This document shows positions 26,058-36,400 of a stretch of DNA of 45,237 bases, piece by piece. Under the pieces are notes generated by a model. That model saw only the letters and a program-made list of their open reading frames with translations. It made no database searches and was not told the DNA's origin. The position numbers were made by a program, and so were the translations under genes. Numbering within the stretch: the stretch's first letter is position 1; the number at the start of each line of letters is the position of its first letter. This DNA is from Pseudanabaena sp. FACHB-1998 (GTDB lineage: Bacteria; Cyanobacteriota; Cyanobacteriia; Pseudanabaenales; Pseudanabaenaceae). The stretch is from the NCBI RefSeq assembly GCF_014696355.1, contig NZ_JACJQA010000054.1, positions 1 through 45,237 of the forward strand, in the 5' to 3' direction.

Positions 26058-29000
26058 TTATGATTTCAAGGCTCCAAGAGATTGCAGCATCGCGATCGCT
26101 TCAGGAGTGAGTCCCTTCACACCCGTCAGATCCATCCCCTCATACATCCTAGGAGCTTTAAAAGTCTGTAAACATTGCCCCGTCTTCAGATCCCAAATTT
26201 TTGTGGTTTCATCAGCACTGCCACTGATGATATAGCGACTATCGGCACTAACTTGCACCGATAAAACCTGATCGCTATGTCCCGTCAAGGTACGAACTAA
26301 CTGATCGGTTTGGAGGTTCCATAGATGAATGAGACGATCTTGATCCCCTGCAATTAGCCATTTGCCATCGTTGCTAATATCAATACTACGAATCCATTTT
26401 GATAGGGCTGTATAAGTCTTGATACATTGCTTAGAGGTCAGATTCCAAATGGTGATCATATTTGCGGAGGCGATCGCTAGCTGTTCGCCATGGGGATGGA
26501 AGACCACACCCCAAACCCAAGTTTCAAAATCGCTAAAGGTATGAATACAAGCACCTGTAGCCACATTCCATAACTTTACAGTAGCATCCTGTCCCGCACT
26601 GGCTAACCACATTCCATCATGACTAAATCCAATCGAACGAATCCAGTCTTGATGTCCTTCCAAAACTCGTAATAGGTTTCCTTCTGGAACTTGCCAAAGC
26701 CGAATCGTGTAGTCACTGCTGCTACTGGCAAGGATTGGCTCAGTGGGGCTAAACTGCACCGCTAAAACTTGGCTCTTGTGAGCGTTCATAACCTTTAACT
26801 GTCTGCCAGTGCTAGCTTGCCATAGACGCACCGAATTATCACCGCTACCCGTTGCCACCAAGTCCTGATCGTGATCGAAGGCAATTCCTAAAATCCAAGT
26901 GCTATGACCTTCTAGCGATCGCACACATTTGCCTGTCGCTATATCCCATAGCCGCACCATGCAATCCCCACCACCACAGGCAATCATCTGCCCATCCTTG
27001 CTAAATTTCGCGTCCCAAATCCAATTGCTATAACCTATCCAAGTTCTTAGAACTAAGCCTGATCGCCAATCCCATAGGCGAATTGTGTAATCGCTACAGC
27101 CCGATAAAAGGGTGCGCCCATCGGGACTGAACTGCACAGCCCGCACCCAATTTACATGGGAAGTGAGGGTTTTACATAACTTTCCTGTGGCTGTATCCCA
27201 TAGTCGAATCGTGGTATCACTGCTAGATGTCGCTAACATTTCCCCGTCGGGGCTGAACTGCACAAAGAGAATGTGGGCGGTATGTCCTTTGAGTGTATGG
27301 AGAAGTTGGATAGAGAGATTTGATGATTGAGATTGATCTTGAGATTGAGTTAGGGATGGAGATGGAGAAAGACTTGTGAGCAACTGCCATATTTTAACTG
27401 TGTTGTCGGCACTGCCACTGGCAAAAATGTTACCATCAGGATGAAAAGCTACGCCAAAAATCTGATCGCTATGCCCTCCATGCGTTGATTGGGTAATAGT
27501 TTGGACTAGCTTGGGTACTTCCTGCCATTGAGAACCTAATTGCCAAATTCGCACCGTGCGATCGCTACTACAGCTAAGTAACAAATCACCTGCATAGTTC
27601 CAACAAACATTCTGCACTTGGTCGGTATGTCCAGAGAGAAGATGTAAGCATTCAAATTTTTGAATATTCCAGAGGCGAATACTGTGATCGCCACAGGCGG
27701 AGGCGAGGATGGGGTGATGCGGATGGAAGGCGATCGCATGGATTTGATCAGTATGACCATATAGGGTTTGTAAGGCTCTACCAGTGGCAACTTCAAAAAA
27801 AGCAATAGAATGCTCACCCGTACCGATCGCTAAGGTCTGTCCATCGGGGGCAAAAGCGACAGTCCGAATCCAACTGAGAGAACCCCGCACCATCCATACC
27901 AACTGCCCATCAGCCAGCCGCCATAGGCGCAAATAACCGCTTAATTCTCCTGTAGCAAAAAATTGCCCATCGGGACTATAGGCAACGGCAAAGACTGCAC
28001 CAAAAGTTTCCGTTAGTTGGGTATGTTGCAGATCCGCATAGGCAAAGCTGGTGTGGGGCATCGGCACGTTGGGGGCGTAGGCGTGCCATACGGCTAATCC
28101 TGCAAAATTACAACCCGTGAGATCCTGTTTGAGATGACAAAGCAGATTGAGCAGATTGCCTGCGGCATAACTGGCAAAGGGTTGATGATTGGAGGTAGGA
28201 TTTTGCGGACGAATTTGATGGAGAATGGATTTTAAATGCTGGGCGATCGCTTCGGCAGCACCTAATCGCGCTTGCAGTTGACGCACAATTGGTTCAAGGA
28301 TGAGGCGACTCTGGCTACAGCGAATATGCTCTTTGACCGTAGTTTTGAGAAAGGCGTAATGATGCAAAATCGTCAAATCCTGCCGATCTAATAGCTCACT
28401 GCCCGCCTGTTCGGTAAATCGTTCGGTCACATATTCCATTAGCATGGGTTGCTGGGTGTAAAGTCCTGAATTATTCTCAAAACTTTTTTCGATGAGATTT
28501 CGCCAATACAAACTTGCGATCGCCTCTAATACTTTTGAGCGCGAAACCTTGGGCAGTAAATCGGTGCAGAGTGTATCTATATCTGTCCATTCCCGATTAA
28601 TTGCCAACCAAAACATAATCGCTTGTTCTAAGGCGGAAAGCCTTGCAAATTGCTGATCTAAGAGGCGGCGAATCCCACTAAATAGAATGGCATCTTCTTT
28701 AAGAAAAAGGGCAATTTCTCCATCAAATAAATCGCGAATTGTGGCGGCGATAATTTTTATAGCGAGGGGACTATTGCCATAGCGATCGCCCAGAATTTTG
28801 GACTCTTCGGGAGTTCCCTTAATGCCTTTAGACTGCAATAAACCCAGACTTGCCTGATCTGAACCATTGATTGTGAGTGAACATACGGGCAGATCTTCTC
28901 CTTCTAAAAGATTAAATTCACTAGCCTTCTCGCGACTAGTAATAATCAGAGTACTGCGGTGCGGAGTCTCCCCGATTAACCGTAACATTTCTCCATAAGT

Positions 29001-29834
29001 CTCATAGCCTTGACGATAAGCGCCAACAATACCTCCATCTAAAATGGTCTCAAAATTATCTAGTACTAATAGACAACGTTCCCTTTGCAGATATGCCAAT
29101 AGTTTTGGTAAATTAGGCTGAATTTCTTGATGAGCAGATAAAATATCGAGCCAATTTCCTAAAATCGTATCGAAACTCGGCGCATTGCGTAGCGATCGCC
29201 AAATGATGTAACGAAATGGCTCGGAGGAATTTTGCTGCTGTGGGATCACTTCATGTAAAAGCTTAGTGACTAAAGAGGTCTTGCCTATGCCACCCATACC
29301 AAAAATCCCAATTAAGCGTTTGACTGATTCTCTCTTTGCCAGATGATCCTTTGCTAGATGATCCTTTGACGCTAAACCTAGCCATTGCATTAATTGTTGA
29401 ATTTCCTGCTGCCTACCATAAAACATGGAGACATCAGGAGATTCACCAAAATCAACTTCTGTAAAGTTTTGGGGTTTGGATAAAGACAAGCGTTCCTGAC
29501 TGTCAGGCCTTACCAACTCATCATTATCAAAATTTTCGAGAGCCTGATTAGATTGATTAGTCTGATTGGGCAATTGATAATCATCTATCTCTAAAAGTAA
29601 GCCAAATCCATGAAAAAAAGTTTCTAAAGTAGGCTTATCAACAGGCACTTTTGCTTCCAATACTTTCGTAATGGTTTTAATTGATAAACCTGTACGATCG
29701 CTAATTGCTTCAAGGGTATAGCGATCGGCAAAATTTTCCGCGATTTCCTTTTCTCGCCTTGCTTGCTGCAATTTAATTTGACCATGCGGAGTAAGGACGA
29801 CACCTCTTTTCCGCAAATTACGCTTTTCTAGCAT
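26058..29834 (-). CDS. STAND ATPase: HTH + NB-ARC + 14 WD40 repeats
   Basis: A 1258-residue protein from the ATG at 29834 (MLEKRNLRKRG). A TTG slightly upstream is less likely. Residues 1-90 contain a helix-turn-helix-like region (YTLEAISDRTGLSIKTITKV). The NB-ARC P-loop is GIFGMGGIGKTSLV (about 176-189) with LLVLDNFETIL as Walker B. Residues from about 610 to 1235 form 14 WD40 repeats (ending RLWD, KIWQ and similar), enough for two seven-bladed propellers. The C-terminus GLTPEAIAMLQSLGAL is a short conserved tail of this cyanobacterial class. STAND proteins act as ligand-triggered oligomeric switches; the ligand and output here are unknown. It sits beside the defence island, so a sensor role is possible but unproven. 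Confidence 0.9.
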   Translation of the reverse strand: MLEKRNLRKRGVVLTPHGQIKLQQARREKEIAENFADRYTLEAISDRTGLSIKTITKVLEAKVPVDKPTLETFFHGFGLLLEIDDYQLPNQTNQSNQALENFDNDELVRPDSQERLSLSKPQNFTEVDFGESPDVSMFYGRQQEIQQLMQWLGLASKDHLAKDHLAKRESVKRLIGIFGMGGIGKTSLVTKLLHEVIPQQQNSSEPFRYIIWRSLRNAPSFDTILGNWLDILSAHQEIQPNLPKLLAYLQRERCLLVLDNFETILDGGIVGAYRQGYETYGEMLRLIGETPHRSTLIITSREKASEFNLLEGEDLPVCSLTINGSDQASLGLLQSKGIKGTPEESKILGDRYGNSPLAIKIIAATIRDLFDGEIALFLKEDAILFSGIRRLLDQQFARLSALEQAIMFWLAINREWTDIDTLCTDLLPKVSRSKVLEAIASLYWRNLIEKSFENNSGLYTQQPMLMEYVTERFTEQAGSELLDRQDLTILHHYAFLKTTVKEHIRCSQSRLILEPIVRQLQARLGAAEAIAQHLKSILHQIRPQNPTSNHQPFASYAAGNLLNLLCHLKQDLTGCNFAGLAVWHAYAPNVPMPHTSFAYADLQHTQLTETFGAVFAVAYSPDGQFFATGELSGYLRLWRLADGQLVWMVRGSLSWIRTVAFAPDGQTLAIGTGEHSIAFFEVATGRALQTLYGHTDQIHAIAFHPHHPILASACGDHSIRLWNIQKFECLHLLSGHTDQVQNVCWNYAGDLLLSCSSDRTVRIWQLGSQWQEVPKLVQTITQSTHGGHSDQIFGVAFHPDGNIFASGSADNTVKIWQLLTSLSPSPSLTQSQDQSQSSNLSIQLLHTLKGHTAHILFVQFSPDGEMLATSSSDTTIRLWDTATGKLCKTLTSHVNWVRAVQFSPDGRTLLSGCSDYTIRLWDWRSGLVLRTWIGYSNWIWDAKFSKDGQMIACGGGDCMVRLWDIATGKCVRSLEGHSTWILGIAFDHDQDLVATGSGDNSVRLWQASTGRQLKVMNAHKSQVLAVQFSPTEPILASSSSDYTIRLWQVPEGNLLRVLEGHQDWIRSIGFSHDGMWLASAGQDATVKLWNVATGACIHTFSDFETWVWGVVFHPHGEQLAIASANMITIWNLTSKQCIKTYTALSKWIRSIDISNDGKWLIAGDQDRLIHLWNLQTDQLVRTLTGHSDQVLSVQVSADSRYIISGSADETTKIWDLKTGQCLQTFKAPRMYEGMDLTGVKGLTPEAIAMLQSLGALKS

Positions 29835-29995
29835 TTGGCGCAAAATAACATTAACTTACTGCTTAAGTTACCACTTTTAGCTCTTAAGTTACCTTATCTT
29901 CCCTAGCTTTATTTAGCGATCTCCGCAATACTAAAAAACGTGAGGAGTTAGACAATATCTACTAATTAATACCTAATATATCGGAGAAAATCACC

Positions 29996-30463
29996 ATGAT
30001 TCATCATTTATCCATTGCAGTTGCGAATCCCTTTCGAGTTGCCAAAGTATTTGCGGAATTGATGAATGGACAATTTTTTGAGTTTCCCATTCATCAAGGT
30101 ACATACATTTCGATCGCAGATGATGCCTATGGCACTGCGATCGAAATTATGCCGCACAAAGCCGTATGGTTTGCCGGCTTGGCGGAAGGTGAGGTCAAAG
30201 AGATGGAACAAGCTCCAGCCTTGCACTCAGTTCATGCTGCTATCTCTGTTCCCATCAGTCGCGCAAAAATTGAGGAAATCGGTATTCGTGAAGGTTGGCT
30301 GGTGAGATTTTGCGATCGCGGACCTTTTCAACTCATTGAATTCTGGCTAGAAAACAACTTGATGATCGAATTGATTACAGAAGAGATGGCAGCAAATTAT
30401 TTGCAGTTTATGCGTTCTAGCACCTACGCCGCCTTCCTTAACGAAATTAAAGCCACAGCCTAA
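29996..30463 (+). CDS. VOC/glyoxalase-like hypothetical protein
   Basis: A 155-residue soluble protein. MIHHLSIAVANPFRVAKVFA resembles the first beta-alpha-beta unit of the vicinal-oxygen-chelate fold (leading 'h.si.v.dp'), and IEIMPHKAVWF follows as a second strand with a His. The C-terminal half (SVHAAISVPISRAKIEEIG, FQLIEFWLENNLMIELI) could form the second half of the barrel. Metal ligands are not unambiguous. A good ribosome-binding site (CGGAG) precedes the ATG. Function unknown; a metal-independent VOC protein is the best guess. Confidence 0.6.
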   Translation: MIHHLSIAVANPFRVAKVFAELMNGQFFEFPIHQGTYISIADDAYGTAIEIMPHKAVWFAGLAEGEVKEMEQAPALHSVHAAISVPISRAKIEEIGIREGWLVRFCDRGPFQLIEFWLENNLMIELITEEMAANYLQFMRSSTYAAFLNEIKATA

Positions 30464-30490
30464 TATTCTTTCCCGTATCAGGGTCTTTCT

Positions 30491-31432
30491 ATGCTTACCA
30501 AATTAGCTAATTATCACGTAGCGATAGCTGCGATCGTCTCTATTAATCTTCCATGCCTCATCGCTCCAATTAAACCCGTCGAAGCCAGTAGCTTTACATC
30601 GACAAGCCAAGCGACTCTCTTCAATCGTGATGGCGTAAATCTTGGGCAATCATTTAACAACACTGCCGATAATCCTATTCTTTTCTCTGCGAATATTAGC
30701 AATCAAAATGGAAGCGCTAGTGCAAGGAGTTATGCGGGTTTTGGTGTTCTCAAAGCCGAGTATCAGGCTTATGCCTTGGCAAATCAAGTTGATGCTAGAG
30801 CTTTTGCAGGTGCGGCTTTCACCCTAGATGACCTTGTGTTTTCAGGGACTAGTACTTTGCGAACAATTACTACTTCCCTAAATCTCACTATGGATGGGAG
30901 CTTTGATAGCAATGGCGCTCCTAGCAATCCTTTCCCTTCTAATTTTGTATCTATTGGTTTAGGGTTTAAATGGGGCAGTGGTTTTGATGGTGTCACTGCT
31001 CAGGGCAGGATTAGTCGGGTCAATGGCGAAGTTTTTCGGGAAGGATTGCTTGCCAATTACGATCCCAATATCTACAACCTGATCACTACGCCTCAATTTA
31101 CCTTTGATCCCAGTAAATCTCAAAGTGTAAGTTTAAGTCTTGGGTTGCAAGGTCAAGCGGTAGAACGCAATAATACCTATGCTTTTAGTGTGGCTAACTT
31201 TTTCAATACCCTGTCATTTGCTCAGTCGGGTAATGTCTTCAACTTGCCAGAAGGTTGGACAGTGAATTCTAAGGATGGGCAGATTGTGAACAATCGCTTT
31301 GTTGGGTTGCAACCTCGTCCTGTACCGATTGGCGGAGGCTTTATTGGTATTGCGATCGCAGGAGCTTTTTTGAGCAAAAAATTAGCATTTTGTAACACAA
31401 GCCGAAAAATAAATAACCCTATCGGGGGATAG
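30491..31432 (+). CDS. Exported protein with a C-terminal sorting-like segment
   Basis: A 313-residue protein with an N-terminal signal peptide (hydrophobic IAAIVSINLPCLIAP, then PVEASSF as a plausible cleavage site). The mature part is beta-rich and repetitive in Ser/Asn (SFTSTSQATLFNRDG, TLRTITTSLNLTMDG). The C-terminus RPVPIGGGFIGIAIAGAFLS, ending in KKLAF, resembles cyanobacterial PEP-CTERM-like signals: a Pro-rich motif, a hydrophobic helix, then basic residues. The final ~15 residues after the basic patch are unusual for such signals. Role unknown: probably a surface or extracellular matrix protein. It follows the VOC-like gene by 27 bp. Confidence 0.7.
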   Translation: MLTKLANYHVAIAAIVSINLPCLIAPIKPVEASSFTSTSQATLFNRDGVNLGQSFNNTADNPILFSANISNQNGSASARSYAGFGVLKAEYQAYALANQVDARAFAGAAFTLDDLVFSGTSTLRTITTSLNLTMDGSFDSNGAPSNPFPSNFVSIGLGFKWGSGFDGVTAQGRISRVNGEVFREGLLANYDPNIYNLITTPQFTFDPSKSQSVSLSLGLQGQAVERNNTYAFSVANFFNTLSFAQSGNVFNLPEGWTVNSKDGQIVNNRFVGLQPRPVPIGGGFIGIAIAGAFLSKKLAFCNTSRKINNPIGG

Positions 31433-31514
31433 ATAAAAATTGCTGATCGCTAAAATTTTGTGCTAAAATTTCACTTCTTATTCGCCTTGAATATAGGTAA
31501 GTGTAAAAATAACT

Positions 31515-32459
31515 ATGTCACAGTTCTCTCAGCTAACTAAACTAACCAAGTTAGCTACCATCCTTTCTGTAGGAAGTGTAACGATTGCCTTAGCGCAACC
31601 CGTACAATCTCAAAACCAATTAGAAAAGACTGAATCAGCAGAAATTGCCACAAATAAGCCAAGTATGGCAAATGCACCCAGTATAATCACTACCCTCGAT
31701 TTACAAAATCGTAAGGTGCAAATTCCTTGGGGAAAAGTCGTCATTATCCGCGATCCATTTGATGGAGATGTAACCAAAGTATTCGAGCGCCAAGTGGTTT
31801 CTACTTCTAAGAATACTAATCCAGAAGTTAATGCGGAAGATAACGTTATGGGAGCGCCAATGCTTAGTAGTGAAAATGTACTAGTTACGGAATGGTCGCC
31901 CACCTTGGTAAAAGCCTATGTGCTTGTCTCTAGCAGCACCTGTATGCCACAAATCGCCATGCCCAACAACGTTAACTCTGGTGGCTCACCCCTTGATGCG
32001 ATCGGCTCGCTCTCCTCATTAACTTCTATGGCTTCGATGATTCCTGGTGCAGAATCAATCGGCATGATTGGGGGCGCTTTAGATATGTTTAGCGGTATCG
32101 TCGGTAGTGTCGCAACTCCTGAACCCCCATCCCCTAAAATATCTTGTCAAACTTCTACTTCTGAATTTCAAGTTCCAACTCAAGACTTAGAACTGAAAGT
32201 TGGTTCCAAAGTCTTTAAGTTGACTAAAAATAAAGAAGGATTTGCCCTACCTCCTGAAATCTCGCAGGAACTTCGGACGGCTCAACCAAAATCAGTGTTT
32301 GTACGAGCTACTCTCAACTCTGAAGTCAAGGACATGGCATCTGTAGCCTCTGGCAACACTGGCATGGCTTTAAATAGTCCTGTTATTGCCGAAGTCAGTC
32401 CAAACACAGTTACGGCTTGGCGCACGATCTACAGCAATCCTAAAAGTAATCCCAAGTAA
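31515..32459 (+). CDS. Exported hypothetical protein
   Basis: A 314-residue protein with a signal peptide (MSQFSQLTKLTKLATILSVG, then SVTIALAQPVQSQ as h-region and AxA-like cleavage). The mature part contains IITTLDLQNRKVQIPWGKVV, several Cys residues (SSSTCMPQI and KISCQTS) that may form a disulphide, and a Gly/Ser-rich hydrophobic stretch (GSLSSLTSMASMIPGAESIG). The family is not recognised. It is in the same orientation as, and 82 bp after, the other exported protein, so the two may be expressed together. A tandem of unknown exported proteins suggests an envelope role, which is inference only. Confidence 0.65.
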   Translation: MSQFSQLTKLTKLATILSVGSVTIALAQPVQSQNQLEKTESAEIATNKPSMANAPSIITTLDLQNRKVQIPWGKVVIIRDPFDGDVTKVFERQVVSTSKNTNPEVNAEDNVMGAPMLSSENVLVTEWSPTLVKAYVLVSSSTCMPQIAMPNNVNSGGSPLDAIGSLSSLTSMASMIPGAESIGMIGGALDMFSGIVGSVATPEPPSPKISCQTSTSEFQVPTQDLELKVGSKVFKLTKNKEGFALPPEISQELRTAQPKSVFVRATLNSEVKDMASVASGNTGMALNSPVIAEVSPNTVTAWRTIYSNPKSNPK

Positions 32460-32504
32460 ATGATAAAGTGGCGAAAGTACTAAGGAGCTATAGTGTCCTG
32501 ATAG

Positions 32505-32608
32505 TTAAGTAGCTAGGCATAATTAATTACAAACCAAAACCCGTAGATTTGCGCCCCGAAGGGGCGCAAATCTACGGGTTTTGGTAATTTATTTTGCACA
32601 AGCACTTA
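32505..32608. repeat. 104-bp hairpin-containing repeat, left copy of an inverted pair
   Basis: It runs from TTAAGTAGCTAGGCATAATT to TTTTGCACAAGCACTTA. The middle is a perfect hairpin with a stem of about 24 bp (CCAAAACCCGTAG... closing CTACGGGTTTTGG) around a GAA loop. The inverse copy lies at 33285-33387. Confidence 0.88.
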
Positions 32609-32652
32609 TACTTTTATTGATGATGAGCTTGTAAAGTTACCCACAGAAAGTC

Positions 32653-32969
32653 ATGATACAGAAGGTTTCTAGCAAGGTGAATACAGCAATAAAGGTATTA
32701 ATCTTAGGATTTTCTCTTTCAGTTTGCAGTGCGATCTCCTAACCTTTAGCCTCTAATATCTTCCACGAACTCTGACATCACATAAGCAGATTGAGATTGA
32801 GGCTTATCACTATCGTTATAACCGCGCAGATCGACAGCAACAACAACAGCGCATCTTTACCCTCGGTAACATAGTGCAGTTTTATCCCGTTCGTATCAAT
32901 CCTATCGTGATGCCAAAGCTCTGCGATCATAATATTTTGAATGTAACAACTAGTGCAAGTTGGCTCTAG
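32653..32969 (+). pseudogene. Decayed lipoprotein-like gene fragments between inverted repeats
   Basis: An ATG at 32653 opens a 29-residue leader (MIQKVSSKVNTAIKVLILGF, then SLSVCSAIS) that looks like a lipoprotein signal peptide (LSVC as lipobox) but stops at 32740-32742. In a different frame, 32787-32969 is open for 60 residues (QIEIEAYHYRYNRADRQQQQ, then RIFTLGNIVQFYPVRINPIV). The parts read as one broken exported protein with at least one frameshift and stops. The family is not recognised. It is bounded by the 104-bp inverted repeats. Confidence 0.45.
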
Positions 32970-33008
32970 AAAAAAGTTAGAAGTATCAACTACATTATCT
33001 ATCCCCGA

Positions 33009-33284
33009 ATGACGATGATTTTACGTCCTGCGGGACTAATTACATTCTCAGTTGTGGTGCGATCGCTAATCGGCGACAAACCAGAACAGCGATCAAAGAT
33101 CACCAACTAACCAATATCCAAACTCAACCCCGACAAATACTTAATGCCATCATCACCAGATGGGGACAATTTCTGGATAGTTGGCACTCTTGAACAATGG
33201 CTCACCTTGTTGTCGACAGAATTTGAGAAAAGCATGAAGCATCTCCCGAATCTGTTGGTATTGATGGGAACAAAAACACGATCT
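33009..33284 (+). pseudogene. Second degenerate coding fragment within the inverted-repeat segment
   Basis: One frame from the ATG at 33009 (MTMILRPAGLITFSVVVRSL) meets a TAA at 33108-33110. It then stays open (PISKLNPDKYLMPSSPDGDN, then FWIVGTLEQWLTLL) into the right-hand repeat, where a TAA closes it. This suggests a gene broken by a nonsense change. No family is recognised, and the fragment could be unrelated to the one upstream. Confidence 0.35.
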
Positions 33285-33387
33285 AAGTGCTTGTGCAAAA
33301 TAAATTACCAAAACCCGTAAAGTTGCGCCCCGAAGGGGCGCAACTTTACGGGTTTTGGTTTGTAATTAATTATGTCTAGCTACTTAA
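33285..33387. repeat. 104-bp hairpin-containing repeat, right (inverted) copy
   Basis: It is the inverse of 32505-32608, differing by a few bases. Its hairpin stem reads CCAAAACCCGTAAAGTTGCG on one side. The two stem changes relative to the left copy are matched on the opposite arm, so pairing is preserved. One base is missing relative to the left copy. Confidence 0.88.
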
Positions 33388-33388
33388 G

Positions 33389-33421
33389 GTATTTGATTTT
33401 GTTCATAACAAAATCAAATAC
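33389..33421. terminator. Perfect 15-bp hairpin downstream of the giant phosphatase gene
   Basis: GTATTTGATTTTGTT, a CAT loop, then AACAAAATCAAATAC. It lies 10 bp beyond the phosphatase stop codon (minus strand). It is AT-rich without a separate GC-rich stem and U-run, so it may be an atypical terminator or a regulatory palindrome. Confidence 0.5.
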
Positions 33422-33431
33422 GCGAGAAAGA

Positions 33432-36400
33432 TTAACCCAAGAAAACGAAACTAGAAGATGTCAAGCTAGACGTGTCAATGCCAGTTAAAGTCGCAAGGGT
33501 TGAGCCATTCAAACTAATGGTATTGCCAGAACGAGTCAATTGAGCGAAGGTAGCTCCAGAAGCATTTAAGCCAATTACATCTGTCCCAACTTGGAAATCC
33601 AAGATAGTGTTGGTAGCAGTTGGGGCGGAACTATTAAAAATCCAGAACTGGTCAGTACCCGCACCTCCAGACAGCAAGTTATTGCCACCATTACCAACGA
33701 AGAACTTGTCTTTACCGTCGCCTCCAAGAGCGCGATCGCCAAATCCTAAGAAGAAGGTATCATCACCAGCGCCGCCAGACATACGGTTGCCGCCTTTTCC
33801 TTCTTTTGCATCAAAGGTGTCATTTCCTTCACTGCCAAATACGCGATCGTCCTTGCTGACAAAGATAGTGTCATTTCCACTGCCAAGATCTACTCGGTTG
33901 TTACCAACAGCAAAGGAAGCGTTAAACTGTAAATCCACTTCATCTTTACCTGCTCCAGTAAAGAGAATATTGCTACGTCCATCAAAGGTGTTTCCATTAG
34001 TGGCAATCAATAGATCGTCGTTAGGAGTTGCACCTGTGGATACAAGTTTAGAATCAGCAACAACTTGATTGGCTTCGACTTCAAACTGGCTGACGATCGC
34101 AGGCACGCGACTAGTAATCAAACTAGGATCGGCTTCGAGTTCAGCGCGGGTGTAAGGCTTGATACCATAGGTGGTAACGGTCAGTTTCTGAGTGGTTGGA
34201 TCGATATTAAACTCAGTCCAGCCGTAGGTTTGAGTTGCAACATAGTCGCCTTGCAACAGTTTTGCCTTAATCAAGCCATTGGCTTGAGCGAGGTTGTTGT
34301 TCAGACCGAGCGGATCGTAGCCGAGAGGTGCTAAACCACCATCGACAATGGATTTGATAAAGTCATCCTTATCATTGACCGCGCTATCAGCATCATTTGC
34401 CACAGGCAGTGAGTCGTAGAAGGCTTTGCTTTGAGGAGTGATGATTTCAGCAGAAAGAGCAAGTTCGGCGACGGTAGGGCCAAATGGAGCATCAAATGCG
34501 ACAGAACCAGTGGTAATTTCAAAAGCATTGGTAGCAATTTGGGCTTGTCCAGCACCTAATTGATAGGTGAGGTTGTTTACCAATGTTCCGTGAATATCAG
34601 CAGCAATGAAGACAACGTTATTAATTTTGTTCTCATTGATGAACTTGAGGATTTCGGTGCGCTCGGCGGCGTAGCCCTCGTAGCGATCGCTTGCTCCAAA
34701 TACACCAATATTTTGAACAGGTTCTGGAAGGTTGACGAACTTCCAAGTCACGCCATCTTTTTGCGCTTGTAGCAAATCACGCTTGAGGTCTTCAACTTGG
34801 ACTCGGCCTAAAAATGTTCGAGCGGGATTGAATGACTGCGCCAAGAAATTGCCAACTTGAACTTGATCGCCGAGGTTTGTGACGTTAGTTAGCCCAGGAT
34901 CGCGGAAGGAACGAGCATCAAGAACGATATTGATTGCATCGCTACCGTAAGTATTTGCCCGATAGAGTTTGCGTTCACCAGCAGTGCGATCGTCTCCAGT
35001 TGCTCCGTAGAACTGATCTTGGATGGGGTTGTACTCTTGGAACGCTTGCAAACCATTGTTGTAAAGTGGCGAATCATTCACCAAGCCGCTCGTAGCACCA
35101 TACAGAGCCTTGATTTCAGCAGAGGCATTGGCAAGATTCTCACCACCTTGGAAGTCATTGACAACTTCGTGATCGTCGATGGTGGCAAAAACTGAAGTGG
35201 AAGCGCGCAAATCGGCAAAATAGTTTTGACCATAGCGACTGCCGTAGACTTCGTCCTGCTTAATACGGAAATCTTGTAATGTCGTTGCTTGGGCTTTTTC
35301 GTTGCCATTAGCATCTTTCAGCGCTGGAGATGCGAAGTCAGCGTAAATGGTGTCGCCTAGTGCTACGAAGAACTTGAGGTTGCGTTCGTCTGCGTTGGCG
35401 ATCGCTGGGTAAGGAGCGATTTCACCGCGCCAGTCACCAGTGACACCAAAGGTCAATCCAGATTGCTTACCGATCGCATCAGCAGTACTGAATTTACCTG
35501 TCGCAATATCTCCAGCCGCATCGGTGACGCGATAGAAGTAGTTAGTTCCTGCGGTTAGCCCAGTAATATCAACCTTAACGGGTTGAAGCGCATCAGTCAC
35601 AGTAGCTGTTTTTGTGCCAGCGATCGCGCTGAAGTCAGCCTTGGTGGAATATTCAAACTTGACAGAACCCGTAAAGTTGCTGCGAGTCCAAAGTACGGTG
35701 GAAGTTTGGGTCGTATCGCCGCTTGCAACACCATTCAACAAGGAGTTTGCTTTAGGATTGCGAGGATCGAAACTGGTGGTATCGATTTTAAGTGGAGTCG
35801 AGAAGGCATTAGCAATGTTCTCAAAAGGAACAAACTTGAAGTTGCTGCTGATATTTTCTAGTTCGCCATCATCTTCAACTAATACAGCAGGATCGTTGCT
35901 ACCATCTTGGGTAAAGAATGCACCAAATGGGAAGTTATTACCCAAAGGTACGTTAATCACTTCAGCACCATCAGACTCTTGAACGCTGTCGATACTGCCA
36001 TTGTTGCCAACTGAGAATCTTCCGATGAATTCATTACTGCCTTCTCGAGCATATGCAGCAAAGGAGTTGTCACCTTGACTCGAAGCAAACAGATAGCCAG
36101 TGCCATCCTTACCGTAGTAAATAGTCAAACCTTCGACATCTTCAATCAGGTTCTTGCCGCCCAAATCTTTGACTTTATCGATGAGCGTGCCTGTATTGCT
36201 GCTGTTAGGTTCGGCATTGTACTTCCAGATACCGACGTTTTCTTGACCGATATACAAGAAGCCTTTCTCTTGATCGACAACAATTCCTTCCGTTTGAGGG
36301 TCGATGCCATTGATGGTTGGAACGGTGAAGTTACGGACTAACTGATAGCCAATCGTACCGTTACCTTTATCTACAAGCTTGAGTTGGGCAATGTCCCCAG

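Noticed and set aside
29996-30463. Confident glyoxalase I assignment
   Set aside because: The fold hint is weak and metal-binding residues are not clear, so only a VOC-like label is given.
33107-33298. Minus-strand 63-residue frame in the inverted-repeat segment
   Set aside because: It runs into the repeat hairpin and overlaps a better-looking degenerate plus-strand frame. There is no ribosome-binding site or family match.
33640-33900. RTX-like repeats taken as evidence of a haemolysin/toxin
   Set aside because: The repeats are a short C-terminal secretion/calcium tail on a protein whose other domains are phosphatases. No pore-forming domain is visible.
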